Shown: positions 18,060 to 26,939, numbered from the stretch's first letter. The stretch is 64,000 nt of DNA from Actinomadura sp. NAK00032 (GCF_013364275.1 NZ_CP054932.1:8804001-8868000), one strand, 5' to 3'. Translations and numbers: made by a program. Notes: generated from the letters alone by a model not told the origin.

Positions 18060-19070
18060 TCAGAGGTGCTTGTACGTGGTGTAGTCGGACGCGAAGTCGT
18101 TGTAGCGCAGGAAGTTGGTGAAGCTCATCGTGATCGTGGCGTCCAGGCCCTCGACGTAGTGCCACCAGCCGATCGGGATGAACAGCAGCTCGCCGGGCGC
18201 GAGCGTGCACTCCAGCACCTGCGCCTTCCGCATCGCCGGGAACCGCTCGTAGTCGACCGCGCTCGCGTCGACCTCCGAATAGCAGTGCACGGTGTTGTAG
18301 ACGTACGCGGTGTCGTGCAGCGGCACCATCTTGATCTTCTTGCGGCCCATCACCTGGGCCATGAAGTTGTTGGTGAGGTCGTGGTGGTAGGGCGTCTTCG
18401 TGCCGGCCGGGCCGAGCCAGAAGAAACTGCGTCCCCGCGGATCTCCGTCGAGGTATTCGGAGATGGGGTCGATGTCGTCCCACAGGACGTCCAGGGCCTG
18501 CTGGTTGCGGGACGTGTTGTTGGCCGTCATGTAGAAGTCGTTCGTCGTCCCGGCGGCCTCGACCATGTCGAGGTAATCGCGGAACGGCATGAGCTTCTTG
18601 TGCTGCGACCCGTTGATCTCGTAGTTCTCGTCGGACTCGCGTCCGAACTGCACCTCGACCTCGTTGCCGCCGCACGTCGCGCGGAGGTAGTCGAAGTCCC
18701 ACTTGGCGCAGGCGGCCCACGACTTGAGCATTCCGGTGATGATGACCGGGCGGTTCTGGAAGTAGTACTCCTCGAAGAACTCGTCCCGCGACAATCGCTC
18801 CCGGCGCTCGATCCCACCGCCGTTCGCGCGCATCCGGGCGAGCCGGCCGTAGACGGTCAGCGTCCATTCGCGCTTGCGGAGCCGGTTGGCGATGCGGGAC
18901 GCGCCCTGCACGTACGGGCTGTCGAGCGCGCCCGCCACCTCACGCGCGGCCTCCTCCTCGGTGAACTCGTTCTTGACGAGCGCCGCACGGATCACCTCCG
19001 GCGGATTGCCGAGCAGCAGGTTCTCGGCGATCCAGCGACGCCATTGCTCCTTCGGATGTGTCGTCGTCAT
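18060..19070 (-). CDS. JmjC/cupin-8-like Fe(II)-dependent oxygenase
   Basis: Protein of 336 residues whose central and C-terminal part resembles cupin-8/JmjC hydroxylases. A likely metal site is 'TPYHHDLTNNFMAQVMGRKK' (HxD, around residues 215-235) with the distal His in 'FIPIGWWHYVEGL' (about 305). The HHD...K/R spacing and the 'LFIPxGWWH' signature are family hallmarks; 2-oxoglutarate use is expected but not proven. The N-terminal ~100 residues ('WRRWIAENLLLGNPPEVI') form a helical extension. No signal peptide, so it is cytoplasmic. It lies between genes for exported proteins and 1.5 kb from a PMT gene, suggesting hydroxylation of a protein or metabolite tied to that cluster (inference). 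GAGGAGG precedes ATG 19070. Confidence 0.82.
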   Translation of the reverse strand: MTTTHPKEQWRRWIAENLLLGNPPEVIRAALVKNEFTEEEAAREVAGALDSPYVQGASRIANRLRKREWTLTVYGRLARMRANGGGIERRERLSRDEFFEEYYFQNRPVIITGMLKSWAACAKWDFDYLRATCGGNEVEVQFGRESDENYEINGSQHKKLMPFRDYLDMVEAAGTTNDFYMTANNTSRNQQALDVLWDDIDPISEYLDGDPRGRSFFWLGPAGTKTPYHHDLTNNFMAQVMGRKKIKMVPLHDTAYVYNTVHCYSEVDASAVDYERFPAMRKAQVLECTLAPGELLFIPIGWWHYVEGLDATITMSFTNFLRYNDFASDYTTYKHL

Positions 19071-19098
19071 GGCGTTCCTCCTCTTTCGCGGACGGATG

Positions 19099-20478
19099 TC
19101 ACCCCTTCGGGGCGGCGGTGCGGGACGGCGCGGGAAGGGCGGGCGGGCAGCTGATGTCGGCGTCCGGGATGCAGGTGGAGCCGAGGGTGACGCGCAGCAG
19201 GTTGCCGGGGCCGGCGACCGTTCCGCTGAACAGCCGGTCGAGGTCCTCGCGGGCGCCGCATCCCGAGAACGGCGGGATGGTGAAGGTCCCTTCGAGGATT
19301 CCGCCCTGGAGGATGTTGGGCATCTGGCCCTTGAGCGTGATGTCCACGTCGCGCACGGTGCGGCAGCGGGGCCCGACGTCCAGCGGGGTTTCGTCGACCT
19401 CGACGTCGTAGAGGCGGATCGACATCCGCATGTGCGCGCTGACGGACTGGATTCCCGTCTGCATGTCGCTGACCGCTTCGAACGTCCCGTAGTCCGCGCC
19501 GGGTTTCACGGGACGCTGCGTCATCTCCATCGTCGCGGTCGTCGGCATGAATCCGAACGTGAGGAAGGTCGACCTCGACCGCAGCGGCGCGACGAACTTC
19601 TGCCGGACGGACGCGCCCGTATCGGTGAGCGAATAGACCAGGTTGGTCAGCGCCGGACGCTCGGCCTTCGGATCGTTCAGGATCGTCGCGCCGTTGAGCT
19701 TCTTCACATTGGAGAATCCGGAGAGGTAGGTGCAGCCGGGATACCAGTCGTCCGTCGGCCCGGCATACTTCCCGCATTCGGCCGGCGTGCCACCGGGAGC
19801 CGCAGCGGCTTTCTGCCCCGCCTTGGGCGCGACCGGCGCCGCCGGCTCCGCGGTGCCCGGCTGCGTCCCCGCCGCCACCGGCACAGTGGCAATTTCCCGA
19901 TCATCTCCGGCCGGTTCGCAGGCGACCGCAAGAGGCGGTTCAGCATCCTGCGGCGCCTCGCCACCGGCACCACGCGACGCAAGCGTCAACGTAAGCTCCC
20001 CCGCCGTGAACGCGAGGTCACCTGCCCCCGCAGGGGTCACCGGCGGAACGTCCCCGGACGCGGCGAGCACCAGATCGGCGTCCTCCGGCACCGGGGTAGG
20101 CGGCGTAGCGAGGCCCGCCCACTCGACCGCGGTCGCCTTACCGCCCTGCGCAGCGGCCACCCCGACCCCGACAGTTCCGGCGACCGCGGCGCCACCCAGC
20201 GCGCTGACATCGCCGAGCGCCGCCTTCGGAATCGTCACCGTCGCCGTGACCTTGCCCGGCTGGACGGGCTCACCGACCACTCCGCCGTCGGGGAACGTCG
20301 TCCGCAGCCGAACACCGACCGACTCCACCGTCCCGGACGGAAAGGTGCAGGCGTAGGACAGAGCGGCATCGGCCTCCTGCGCCCGCGCCGCGCCACCCGG
20401 CAGCACACCGGTCACGATCGCACCGAGCCCGGCGGCGGCCGCGGCGCCGAGCGCCCAGCGGCGGTCCCGGATCCTCAT
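19099..20478 (-). CDS. Exported protein, DUF6801-like N-terminus, paralogue 3
   Basis: Exported protein of 459 residues with a signal peptide ending near 'GGAARAQEA' (about residue 35). The mature start 'LSYACTFPSGTVESVGVRL' is a divergent form of the 'Y-C-FP' start of the other two exported proteins. An Ala/Pro/Gly linker (about residues 215-235) separates it from a beta-rich C-terminal domain containing 'NVKKLNGATILNDPKAERPA' and several Cys. It lies 28 nt upstream of the JmjC-like gene on the same strand and is probably co-transcribed with it, which makes it a candidate substrate or partner. Function unknown. Confidence 0.75.
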   Translation of the reverse strand: MRIRDRRWALGAAAAAGLGAIVTGVLPGGAARAQEADAALSYACTFPSGTVESVGVRLRTTFPDGGVVGEPVQPGKVTATVTIPKAALGDVSALGGAAVAGTVGVGVAAAQGGKATAVEWAGLATPPTPVPEDADLVLAASGDVPPVTPAGAGDLAFTAGELTLTLASRGAGGEAPQDAEPPLAVACEPAGDDREIATVPVAAGTQPGTAEPAAPVAPKAGQKAAAAPGGTPAECGKYAGPTDDWYPGCTYLSGFSNVKKLNGATILNDPKAERPALTNLVYSLTDTGASVRQKFVAPLRSRSTFLTFGFMPTTATMEMTQRPVKPGADYGTFEAVSDMQTGIQSVSAHMRMSIRLYDVEVDETPLDVGPRCRTVRDVDITLKGQMPNILQGGILEGTFTIPPFSGCGAREDLDRLFSGTVAGPGNLLRVTLGSTCIPDADISCPPALPAPSRTAAPKG

Positions 20479-20530
20479 CGTCGATCACCTCTCGTCAGGC
20501 TGCGGGGTTCATGTGGAGCGCTCATTCGGG

Positions 20531-22135
20531 TCACGTCCAGCCGGGAAGCCACAAACGCGCCAGCCGATCGGCCTCCGGAATGGCCTCGGCCGTGAGAATC
20601 GGAAGCAGATACAGCAGATTCACCGCGACGACCACCAGATAGCCGACGCCGGCAGCGCCGACCAGCGCACGTGGCACCGGTCGTTCGCGGACCGCCACCG
20701 CGACGGCGTCATAGAGCAGCACGATCGCGAGAATCGCGAACGGCAGCATCGGCAGCGCGTACGTGGAGTACATCGTCCGGTCGTCGAACGCGGCCGGGAA
20801 CCAGGGCAGCCATCCCGCCAGGTAGCCGCCCACGACGGCAACGGCCCGCCAGTCGCCGGCATAGATGGAGACGAACACCATGGCGAGCACGGCGACGATG
20901 GAGAACCACCAGATCGCGGGCGTACCGAGATGGGCGATCTCACTGACGCACTTGGCGGCGTGGCACCCGTCCCGCCCCTGCGGCACCTCCGTGCGCCACA
21001 TGGCGGCCGGATGCCCCAGGACAGGCCATTGCCACGGCCAGGACTGCCCCGGGTTCGCCCCCGTGACACCGCTATGAAAATCCAGGGTCATCGCGTGGTA
21101 GTGCCACAGCGACCGGATCGGGTCCAGGAACTCCGGCCAGATACCGCTCGGATGCTGCTCGGCCCAGTTCCGCTGGAATCCCGGCACGATCTGGCCGAAC
21201 AGGCTCTTCTGCAGGCTCGTCCCCGAAACGAACCAGCCCCACCAACTAGCGGCATATACGACGCCAGCAGCGAACCAAACCTGGAGCACCGACATCGGAA
21301 AATCGAACTTGAGCACGCAACGCCAGGACTTCTCGGCCCCCGCGTCCTTCCGAGCATTCCGGTCCCAGACGAGGACGAGCACCCAGAAGAAGAGCATCGC
21401 GTAGACGCCGGACCATTTCGTCGCACACCCGAGCCCGAAACAAACACCAGCAGCCAGACGCCACCCGTGCCAGACGAACGCGTCACCCGCACCAGCGGCC
21501 AACGCGGCCCGCGTCCTATCCCGATCGATGAGCAGGCACCCGAACCCGGCAAGCACCCACACCAACAGGAAGATGTCGAGCATCGAGACCCGGCTCAACA
21601 CCAGCCACGAACCGTCCAGCGCAAGCAGCAGCCCGGCCGCGCACCCGAGAACGGTTGAACCGGTCATTCTCCGAGCGATCCGCGCCAGCAACAGCACCGC
21701 CAGAACACCGGCCACCGCCGCAGCACACCGATATCCGAACGGGCCGGAGCCGAAGACGGCCATGCCCGCCGCGATGAACCACTTGCCGAGCGGCGGATGC
21801 GCGGCCCACTCCCCACCACCCGCAAGCCCCGCCACCGGATGCCCGGCGAGAAAGTACCTGTTGGCGGGGTTGCCGTCCGTCCCGGCCCGCCAGTTGTGCT
21901 CGACGCCGTAGTGCAGAAGTGACCAGGCGTCCTTGGCGTAGTAGGTCTCGTCCCACACAAGCGCATGCGGGGAGCCGAGCCGATGGAACACCAGCACCCC
22001 GGCGCACGCCGACACGAGCAGCGGCCCGATCCACCCCCACGACGGCGCCCGCCACCCGGACGACCGGCCCGTCCGGGTGACGGCTTCTTCCACGGCGACC
22101 GAGGCGGCCAACGGACTCCCCCTTCGCTGCGGCAT
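20531..22135 (-). CDS. pmt: PMT-family dolichyl/polyprenyl-phosphate-mannose-protein O-mannosyltransferase
   Basis: Multi-pass membrane protein of 534 residues with about ten hydrophobic helices. The first loop holds the GT39 catalytic pair, Asp62-Glu63 in 'LVWDETYYAKDAWS', followed by 'HPPLGKWFIAAGMAVFG', both typical of PMT enzymes such as M. tuberculosis Rv1002c. It transfers mannose from polyprenyl-phosphate-mannose to Ser/Thr of Sec-exported proteins at the outer membrane face. In this setting the Pro-Thr linker protein at 16296-17639 is an obvious candidate acceptor (inference). It is followed 52 nt later by the exported-protein gene on the same strand, so the genes may be one operon. 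Confidence 0.92.
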   Translation of the reverse strand: MPQRRGSPLAASVAVEEAVTRTGRSSGWRAPSWGWIGPLLVSACAGVLVFHRLGSPHALVWDETYYAKDAWSLLHYGVEHNWRAGTDGNPANRYFLAGHPVAGLAGGGEWAAHPPLGKWFIAAGMAVFGSGPFGYRCAAAVAGVLAVLLLARIARRMTGSTVLGCAAGLLLALDGSWLVLSRVSMLDIFLLVWVLAGFGCLLIDRDRTRAALAAGAGDAFVWHGWRLAAGVCFGLGCATKWSGVYAMLFFWVLVLVWDRNARKDAGAEKSWRCVLKFDFPMSVLQVWFAAGVVYAASWWGWFVSGTSLQKSLFGQIVPGFQRNWAEQHPSGIWPEFLDPIRSLWHYHAMTLDFHSGVTGANPGQSWPWQWPVLGHPAAMWRTEVPQGRDGCHAAKCVSEIAHLGTPAIWWFSIVAVLAMVFVSIYAGDWRAVAVVGGYLAGWLPWFPAAFDDRTMYSTYALPMLPFAILAIVLLYDAVAVAVRERPVPRALVGAAGVGYLVVVAVNLLYLLPILTAEAIPEADRLARLWLPGWT

Positions 22136-22807
22136 GGGCGGGGATCAAGAACCGTAATGAACGCCGAACCACCGAATGAACCAAGTCCGCGACGAATAAA
22201 AAGGGCCGGGCACTCACCCTGGTGAGCCTTCTAACACCCCGCTCCGGGAACCCGAATCCCGTTATGGGAACCGATGACAAACTTTCCGCGCCCCGAGTTT
22301 CGCACTGCGCGCTTTTTCACAGCCCAGACCGCCCGCGCCACCCGCCAGCCGTGCGGCGACACCCCGGCCGACCCCGCCGCCGCCCCGGCCGGCGAGCACG
22401 GCCAACGGCCACGCGGATGAAATGGCTGCCCACGGAGCGCCCACCCTCGGTGCCCAGCACAGCCAGGTAGGCAAGCTGCGCTACACCCGGTCGCCTCGCC
22501 GGATCTCCAGCACGCGCACCCCGGCCGTGATCCAGAGCGCATCGATTCGAAGGCGAGGCCAATCGTCTGCCGAACCTCCCCAACGGACGGTGGACGAGCA
22601 ACGCGCGATTGGCGCAGCTCGTCGCACCAGGCGCGGAGAGGTGAGGCCGATCGACGACAGAAGGACGTCCCGCGGATGGAGGACACGGTCGTGGTCGGTG
22701 CGTTCTCGGCCCAGAACGGGACGTGGCCTCGGCAGGCCGATGCGACGGCATGTCGCCTCATTGCCGACGCGGCACACACGACGCGGCTGATCACGCCCAC
22801 GCTTGTC
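22136..22807. other. Non-coding or decayed stretch between PMT and MerR genes
   Basis: About 670 bases with no gene I can support. Open frames on both strands are low-complexity and match no family; one is only the read-through of the frameshifted MerR frame. A hairpin CTCACC-CT-GGTGAG at about 22213-22226 lies upstream of the PMT start. The piece may be debris of a lost gene between the two units. Confidence 0.5.
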
Positions 22808-23228
22808 TCAGGTTGTGGGGTCCCAGAGCCCGTCGGCCTCACCGCGAGCGAGTGCTCGGCGTAGACGCCGACCTTCCAGGCGATGAGTGACCGGCATTCC
22901 TCCAGCGCCTGGATCTGCGCTTCGACGCGCCGCCGATGGGCGTCGAGCAGTCGCAGCCGTTCCGCCTCGTTGCCCGGTCCGCGGCGTACCAGTTCGGCGA
23001 AGTGTTCGAGGTCGGCGAGCGGCATGCCGGATTCGCGGAGCTTGACGCAGATCTGCAGCCATTCGACATCAGCGGAGGTGTAGCGCCGCCGGCCGCCCGC
23101 CGTGCGCTGGACCGGCCCGACGAGCAGGCCTTCGCGCTCGTAGAAGCGCAGGGCGTGCACGCTCAGTCCGGTCCGCTCGGACACCTCGCCGATGCTCAGC
23201 GACTGCACGGCGGTTCGGTGGTCGTCAT
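22808..23228 (-). CDS. MerR-family regulator, apparently frameshifted twice
   Basis: MerR regulator of about 140 residues in its expected form: winged HTH ('IGEVSERTGLSVHALRFYER'), wing with 'RTAGGRRRYTSADVEWLQIC', a dimerising coiled coil and a C-terminal 'KVGVYAEH...LARGEADGLWDP'. Two single-base losses break this. At the 3' end GAGCA|CTCGCT lacks one C, so the frame leaves 'AEH' and reads on to 22231 instead of stopping at 22808. At the 5' end the best start, ATG 23228 with GGGGAG upstream, is one base out of frame with the HTH because CCGCCG|TGCAG lacks a C; GTG 23208 gives an in-frame start without a ribosome binding site. It is either decaying or the assembly carries two 1-base errors. 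It controls the divergent SDR gene. Confidence 0.75.
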
Positions 23229-23246
23229 GCCGCTCACTCCCCGGAC

Positions 23247-23277
23247 TTGATCTAGACCTCGCTCTAGATCGTAGCTT
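23247..23277 (+). promoter_or_regulatory. MerR-type operator within a 19-bp-spaced promoter
   Basis: Perfect inverted repeat GATCTAGA-6 nt-TCTAGATC at 23249-23270, placed between a -35-like TTGATC (23247-23252) and a -10-like TAGCTT (23272-23277) separated by 19 bp. The long spacer with a central palindrome is the hallmark of promoters that MerR proteins activate by DNA distortion. The SDR start ATG at 23285 is only 7 nt past the -10, so the mRNA is probably leaderless. Confidence 0.85.
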
Positions 23278-23284
23278 CGGCGGC

Positions 23285-24256
23285 ATGGCCATTACTGATC
23301 AGCAGCCGCTCGGCTCGCCCTTCTCCGCCTCCACCACCGCCGAGGACGTCCTGGCCGGCCTCGATCTCTCCGGGAAGACGGCCGTGGTCACCGGGGGCTA
23401 CTCCGGGCTCGGTCTGGCGACCACCCGGGCGCTGACGGCCGCCGGGACCCGGGTCATCGTTCCCGCCCGCCGCCCCGACGTCGCCCGTGCCGCCCTGAAG
23501 GAGGTGAAGAACTGCGAGGTCATCTCCATGGACCTGGCCGACATCGACAGCGTCCGCTCAGCCGCCGCGCGTATCAGCGACCGGCTCGACCGCCTCGACC
23601 TCTTGATGGCCGTCGCCGGAGTCATGGCCACCCCGGAGCGGCGCGTCGGGCCCGGCTGGGAAGGCCAGCTCACCGCCAACCACTTCGGGCATTTCACCCT
23701 TGCCTGCGCGCTCTATCCGCTCCTGGTCGCCGCAGCCGGCGCGCGCGTCGTCGTCAACAGCTCGGCCGGACACGCCCTGACCGGCATCCGCTGGCACGAT
23801 CCGCACTTCCGTACCGGCTACGACAAGTGGCTGGCCTACGGCCAGGCCAAGACCGCCAACACCCTGTTCGCCGTGCACCTCGACGCCGTCGGGAAAGGCG
23901 ACGGTGTCCGGGCGTTCGCCCTCCACCCCGGGAAGATCATCACCGGGCTCCAGCGAGAGATGACACTCCAGGCACAGATCGACCGCGGCTGGGTGGACGA
24001 GCACGGCACTGTCATCGGTGACGGTTTCAAGAGCCCTTCCCAGGGCGCCGCCACCGGCCTGTGGGCCGCCACGTCCCCGCTCCTCGACGGCCGGGGCGGC
24101 CTCTACCTGGAAGACTGCGACGTCGCCCGCGTCGCCGCCACCGGCACCCCCATGGACGACGGCGGTGTCCGCGCATACGCCATCGACCCTGACGAGGCGG
24201 CCCGGCTCTGGTCGCTGTCCCTCGCCGTGACCGGCGCCACGCCGATCATCCGATGA
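23285..24256 (+). CDS. Short-chain dehydrogenase/reductase
   Basis: NAD(P)-dependent oxidoreductase of 323 residues, SDR superfamily (retinol-dehydrogenase-like, extended N-terminus). Cofactor motif TGGYSGLG lies at about residues 37-44, 'NSSAGH' supplies the catalytic Ser region and 'YGQAKTAN' the YxxxK pair. ATG 23285 is chosen because it sits immediately after a MerR-type promoter and the upstream codons would overlap that promoter. The enzyme is presumably induced through the divergent MerR protein by a small toxic or signalling molecule; its substrate is unknown. Confidence 0.88.
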   Translation: MAITDQQPLGSPFSASTTAEDVLAGLDLSGKTAVVTGGYSGLGLATTRALTAAGTRVIVPARRPDVARAALKEVKNCEVISMDLADIDSVRSAAARISDRLDRLDLLMAVAGVMATPERRVGPGWEGQLTANHFGHFTLACALYPLLVAAAGARVVVNSSAGHALTGIRWHDPHFRTGYDKWLAYGQAKTANTLFAVHLDAVGKGDGVRAFALHPGKIITGLQREMTLQAQIDRGWVDEHGTVIGDGFKSPSQGAATGLWAATSPLLDGRGGLYLEDCDVARVAATGTPMDDGGVRAYAIDPDEAARLWSLSLAVTGATPIIR

Positions 24257-24468
24257 GCCCGCACTCTGCGCATGCCACGCGGTCCACCACTGTGGCGGCA
24301 GCGCGCACGGCCCGGCCACAGGCTGATCACGGTCGCGCCGGGCGCTGGAGGGTACTCACTCCAATCTGATGCTTGGGCAGACTTCCACGGTGGTTGATCG
24401 CCTGCGGAAGTGGCCGGTTCCGCCCCGTCCAGCCGACGCAGCGAACGTACGCCGAGATGGGGACACGG

Positions 24469-25902
24469 TCAGGATGACGGTGCTGGGACGGGGGTGGGGG
24501 TCGGTTCGCGGAGGCGGACGAAGGCGATCACTCCCGTCGTGATCACGAGCCCGGCGAGGACGTAGAGGGAGAGTTGGTAGCCGGACGCGAGCGCCTGCGC
24601 GTGGCCGGCGGCGGGGTTCGCGGCCTCCAGGGCGGTGGTTCGGGTACCGGCCAGTGACAACAGGGTGGCCACGCCGAGAGCGATGCCGAGTTGGAACGAG
24701 GTCTGGCGTATGCCGCCCGCCAGTCCCTGCTCGTCGCCGGCGACTCCCGAGGTCGCCGCGAGCGTCGAACTGACCGTGGTGGCGAGCATCGCCATGCCGA
24801 AGGGGAGCAGTACGAGTCCGAAGACCACGAGGTTCTTCGAGGCCGTCATCTGCGTGGAGATGACGGCGAGGAGCAGACCGGCCGACATGGTCGCGCCGGT
24901 GATCGACAGCCGTAGACCGATGCGCGTCATCAGCCGAGGCAGAACCGTGCCGAGCGCGAGGTTCAGCACACCGACAGGCGCAACGATGAGCCCCGCCCGG
25001 ACCGGACTGCAGCCCCTGACCTCCTGGAGATAGAGGGTGACCAGGAGGTAGCCGGCCCCCGACATCATGCCGGACGCCAATGACACAACGTTCGCCGTTC
25101 GCAGCGTCCTCGACCGGAACAACCCCAGACGCACCAGCGGCTCCGGGTGCCGGCGCTCCACGGCCGGGAAGATCGCCAGCACCGCGATGCCCGCGACCAA
25201 GGGCAGGACGCACTGCGGCGACGTCCAACCATTGGCGCTGCCTTGAGCCGGCGCGACGACGATCAGCGCGACACCGAACGTGACCAGCCCCGCCCCCAGC
25301 ACGTCGAGCCTGCGACGCCGAGGGGCGGCGGGCGCGATGAACCGCGGCGCGAGCACAGCCATGATCGCTCCGACCGGAACCGTGGCGTAGAAGACGCTCT
25401 GCCAGCCGAGCGAGTCCACCAGCGGGCCGCTGAGGACCAGGCCGCCGATGAACCCGAGCACCGTGGCGACGCCGAACTTGCTCATGGCCTTCGCTCGTGC
25501 CGGCCCTTCGGGGAACGAGGTGGTCAGCAAGGCGAGGGCGGTGGGGGCGATGGCCGCCGCCGACAATCCCTGCAGAACCCGGCAGGCCACCAGCATGACC
25601 GCGTTCAGCGCCAAACCGCACAGCAACGAGGACGCCGCGAATCCGGCCATCCCGATGACGAAGATGCGGCGCCGGCCGAACAGGTCACCGACCCGGCCAC
25701 CCAGGATCAGCCCACCCCCGAGGGCGGTGTTGTACGCCGTGACCACCGCCTGCACTCCCGACGCGGAGAAGCCCAGCTCTCGCTGAATGTCGGGCAGCGC
25801 GACCGTGACAATCGACGCGTCCAGCATGATCACGAATTGGGCGGACAACATGAGCACCAGGCCCAGCGCTCCCCACCCCTCTTGGGACGCTCGCTGATTC
25901 AC
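24469..25902 (-). CDS. MFS drug exporter, EmrB/QacA (DHA2) type
   Basis: Major facilitator of 477 residues with about 14 predicted helices. The first helix carries the DHA2 signature 'IMLDASIVTVALPDIQREL', and helix 2-3 'GGRVGDLFGRRRIF' is MFS motif A. It likely exports drugs or other amphipathic compounds by proton antiport. GTG 25902 is the start, with AGAGGAGGA about 9 nt upstream; the in-frame extension to 26139 has non-coding character. It converges on the SDR gene across about 210 bp of unannotated sequence. Confidence 0.9.
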   Translation of the reverse strand: MNQRASQEGWGALGLVLMLSAQFVIMLDASIVTVALPDIQRELGFSASGVQAVVTAYNTALGGGLILGGRVGDLFGRRRIFVIGMAGFAASSLLCGLALNAVMLVACRVLQGLSAAAIAPTALALLTTSFPEGPARAKAMSKFGVATVLGFIGGLVLSGPLVDSLGWQSVFYATVPVGAIMAVLAPRFIAPAAPRRRRLDVLGAGLVTFGVALIVVAPAQGSANGWTSPQCVLPLVAGIAVLAIFPAVERRHPEPLVRLGLFRSRTLRTANVVSLASGMMSGAGYLLVTLYLQEVRGCSPVRAGLIVAPVGVLNLALGTVLPRLMTRIGLRLSITGATMSAGLLLAVISTQMTASKNLVVFGLVLLPFGMAMLATTVSSTLAATSGVAGDEQGLAGGIRQTSFQLGIALGVATLLSLAGTRTTALEAANPAAGHAQALASGYQLSLYVLAGLVITTGVIAFVRLREPTPTPVPAPSS

Positions 25903-26040
25903 GCAGTGCTTCCTCCTCTGGCGCGTCCAAGCACTTGCCGCATAGCCCCCCGGTGGAACACCAGCAGCGACGACCTGGTTGCACTGCGGCCCTGGCCGCA
26001 AGCACGTCCACGCCCTCACCTGCTCACCGAGCTGAAGAAC

Positions 26041-26500
26041 GCGGTACGCGTTAAGGGCCTGCCGCTTGGCGGCGACTCCTGAGAAGGGTCGGTCGGATGC
26101 GGTGGGGCCGGGTCGAGCATGGTGTGGCTGCTGGTCCACAGTTCGGCAGTGAACGGCGGGCGGTGCGGCGCGGTGCGGGCCCGGACGCCGAACCGAAGGA
26201 CGCGCTAGGTGTTAAGGGCCCACCGCTTGACAGCGACTCCCAATCGAAGCCGATCGAACGCGGCGGAGGCCAGGTCGAGCGTGATGTGCACTACTAATCC
26301 ACACTTCGGCAGTGAACGCCGGACGGCGGACGGCACGGTGCGGGCGCCCGGACGCCGAACCGAAGGACGCGCTACGTGTTAAGGGCCCACCGCTTGGCAG
26401 CGACTCCTGAGAAGGGTCGTTCGGATGCGGCGGAGGTCAGGTCGAGCGTGATGTGCGCTACGGATCCACACTTCGGCGGCGGACAGCGGGGGCGCCGGGG
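26041..26500. repeat. Direct-repeat array, ~161-167 bp unit, about three copies
   Basis: A conserved core with TTAAGGGCC(T/C) followed by CCGCTTG and CAGCGACTCC recurs at 26051, 26212 and 26379, giving periods of 161 and 167 bp. Each unit continues with GAGGTCAGGTCGAGCGTG-like sequence, CCACACTTCGGC and GGACGCCGAACCGAAGGAC. No sensible reading frame is shared, so these are non-coding units, either duplicated regulatory/structural RNA sequence or a decayed mobile element end. Confidence 0.8.
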
Positions 26501-26559
26501 GGACGGCCAGGCGGGGTAGAGGGGTTGCGGTCCGGGTTGTTGGAGCGGGCCGCCGGGTG

Positions 26560-26790
26560 CGGTGGATAAAGGGCATCGACACCTTCACTCCGGCCAAGGC
26601 GGCTTCCTTCGGCCTGCTGTTCTCCGCTGTCAATCCCGAGGACCTGATGAGGTGCGCGGCGGTCGGCATCGCCATCGCCCGGGGAGTGCTGAGTGCCGGT
26701 GGGCAGGCCGTATCGGTCGCCGTCTTCGTGGTGATCGCAGTGTGCAGTGTGGCCGTCTTCGATGCTCTCGGGCCTGGGCTTGCTGGTGAT
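26560..26790 (+). pseudogene. Relic of a GAP-family (Sap-like) membrane protein
   Basis: About 75 codons translate to 'WIKGIDTFTPAKAASFGLLF' followed by 'SAVNPEDLM' and 'SAGGQAVSVAVFVVIAV', matching the central part of GAP/Sap family integral membrane proteins (six-helix proteins near 220 residues). The sequences before and after, including the N-terminal helices and the usual 'ALGDRA' continuation, are missing or scrambled, and the frame runs into repeat DNA. It is an internal gene fragment, not a functional protein. Confidence 0.65.
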
Positions 26791-26939
26791 GCAGTCTGGG
26801 CCAGGGCGGCGGGTGGGGTCGGGCTGGGGAGAGCGGCTCGGTGCCCGGCCCGTGTTGGCGGGACGGGCTGGGGCGTGGATATAACCATGGCGTCATGCAG
26901 CCTGAAGGCCCGGGCCAGCGTGGCGGGCCGCCAGCCGGG

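Noticed and set aside
22231-22790. C-terminal extension of the MerR protein to 22231, and plus-strand frames here
   Set aside because: The extension arises from a frameshift: the other frame restores the family C-terminus 'LARGEADGLWDP' at 22808, and the extension has no family character.
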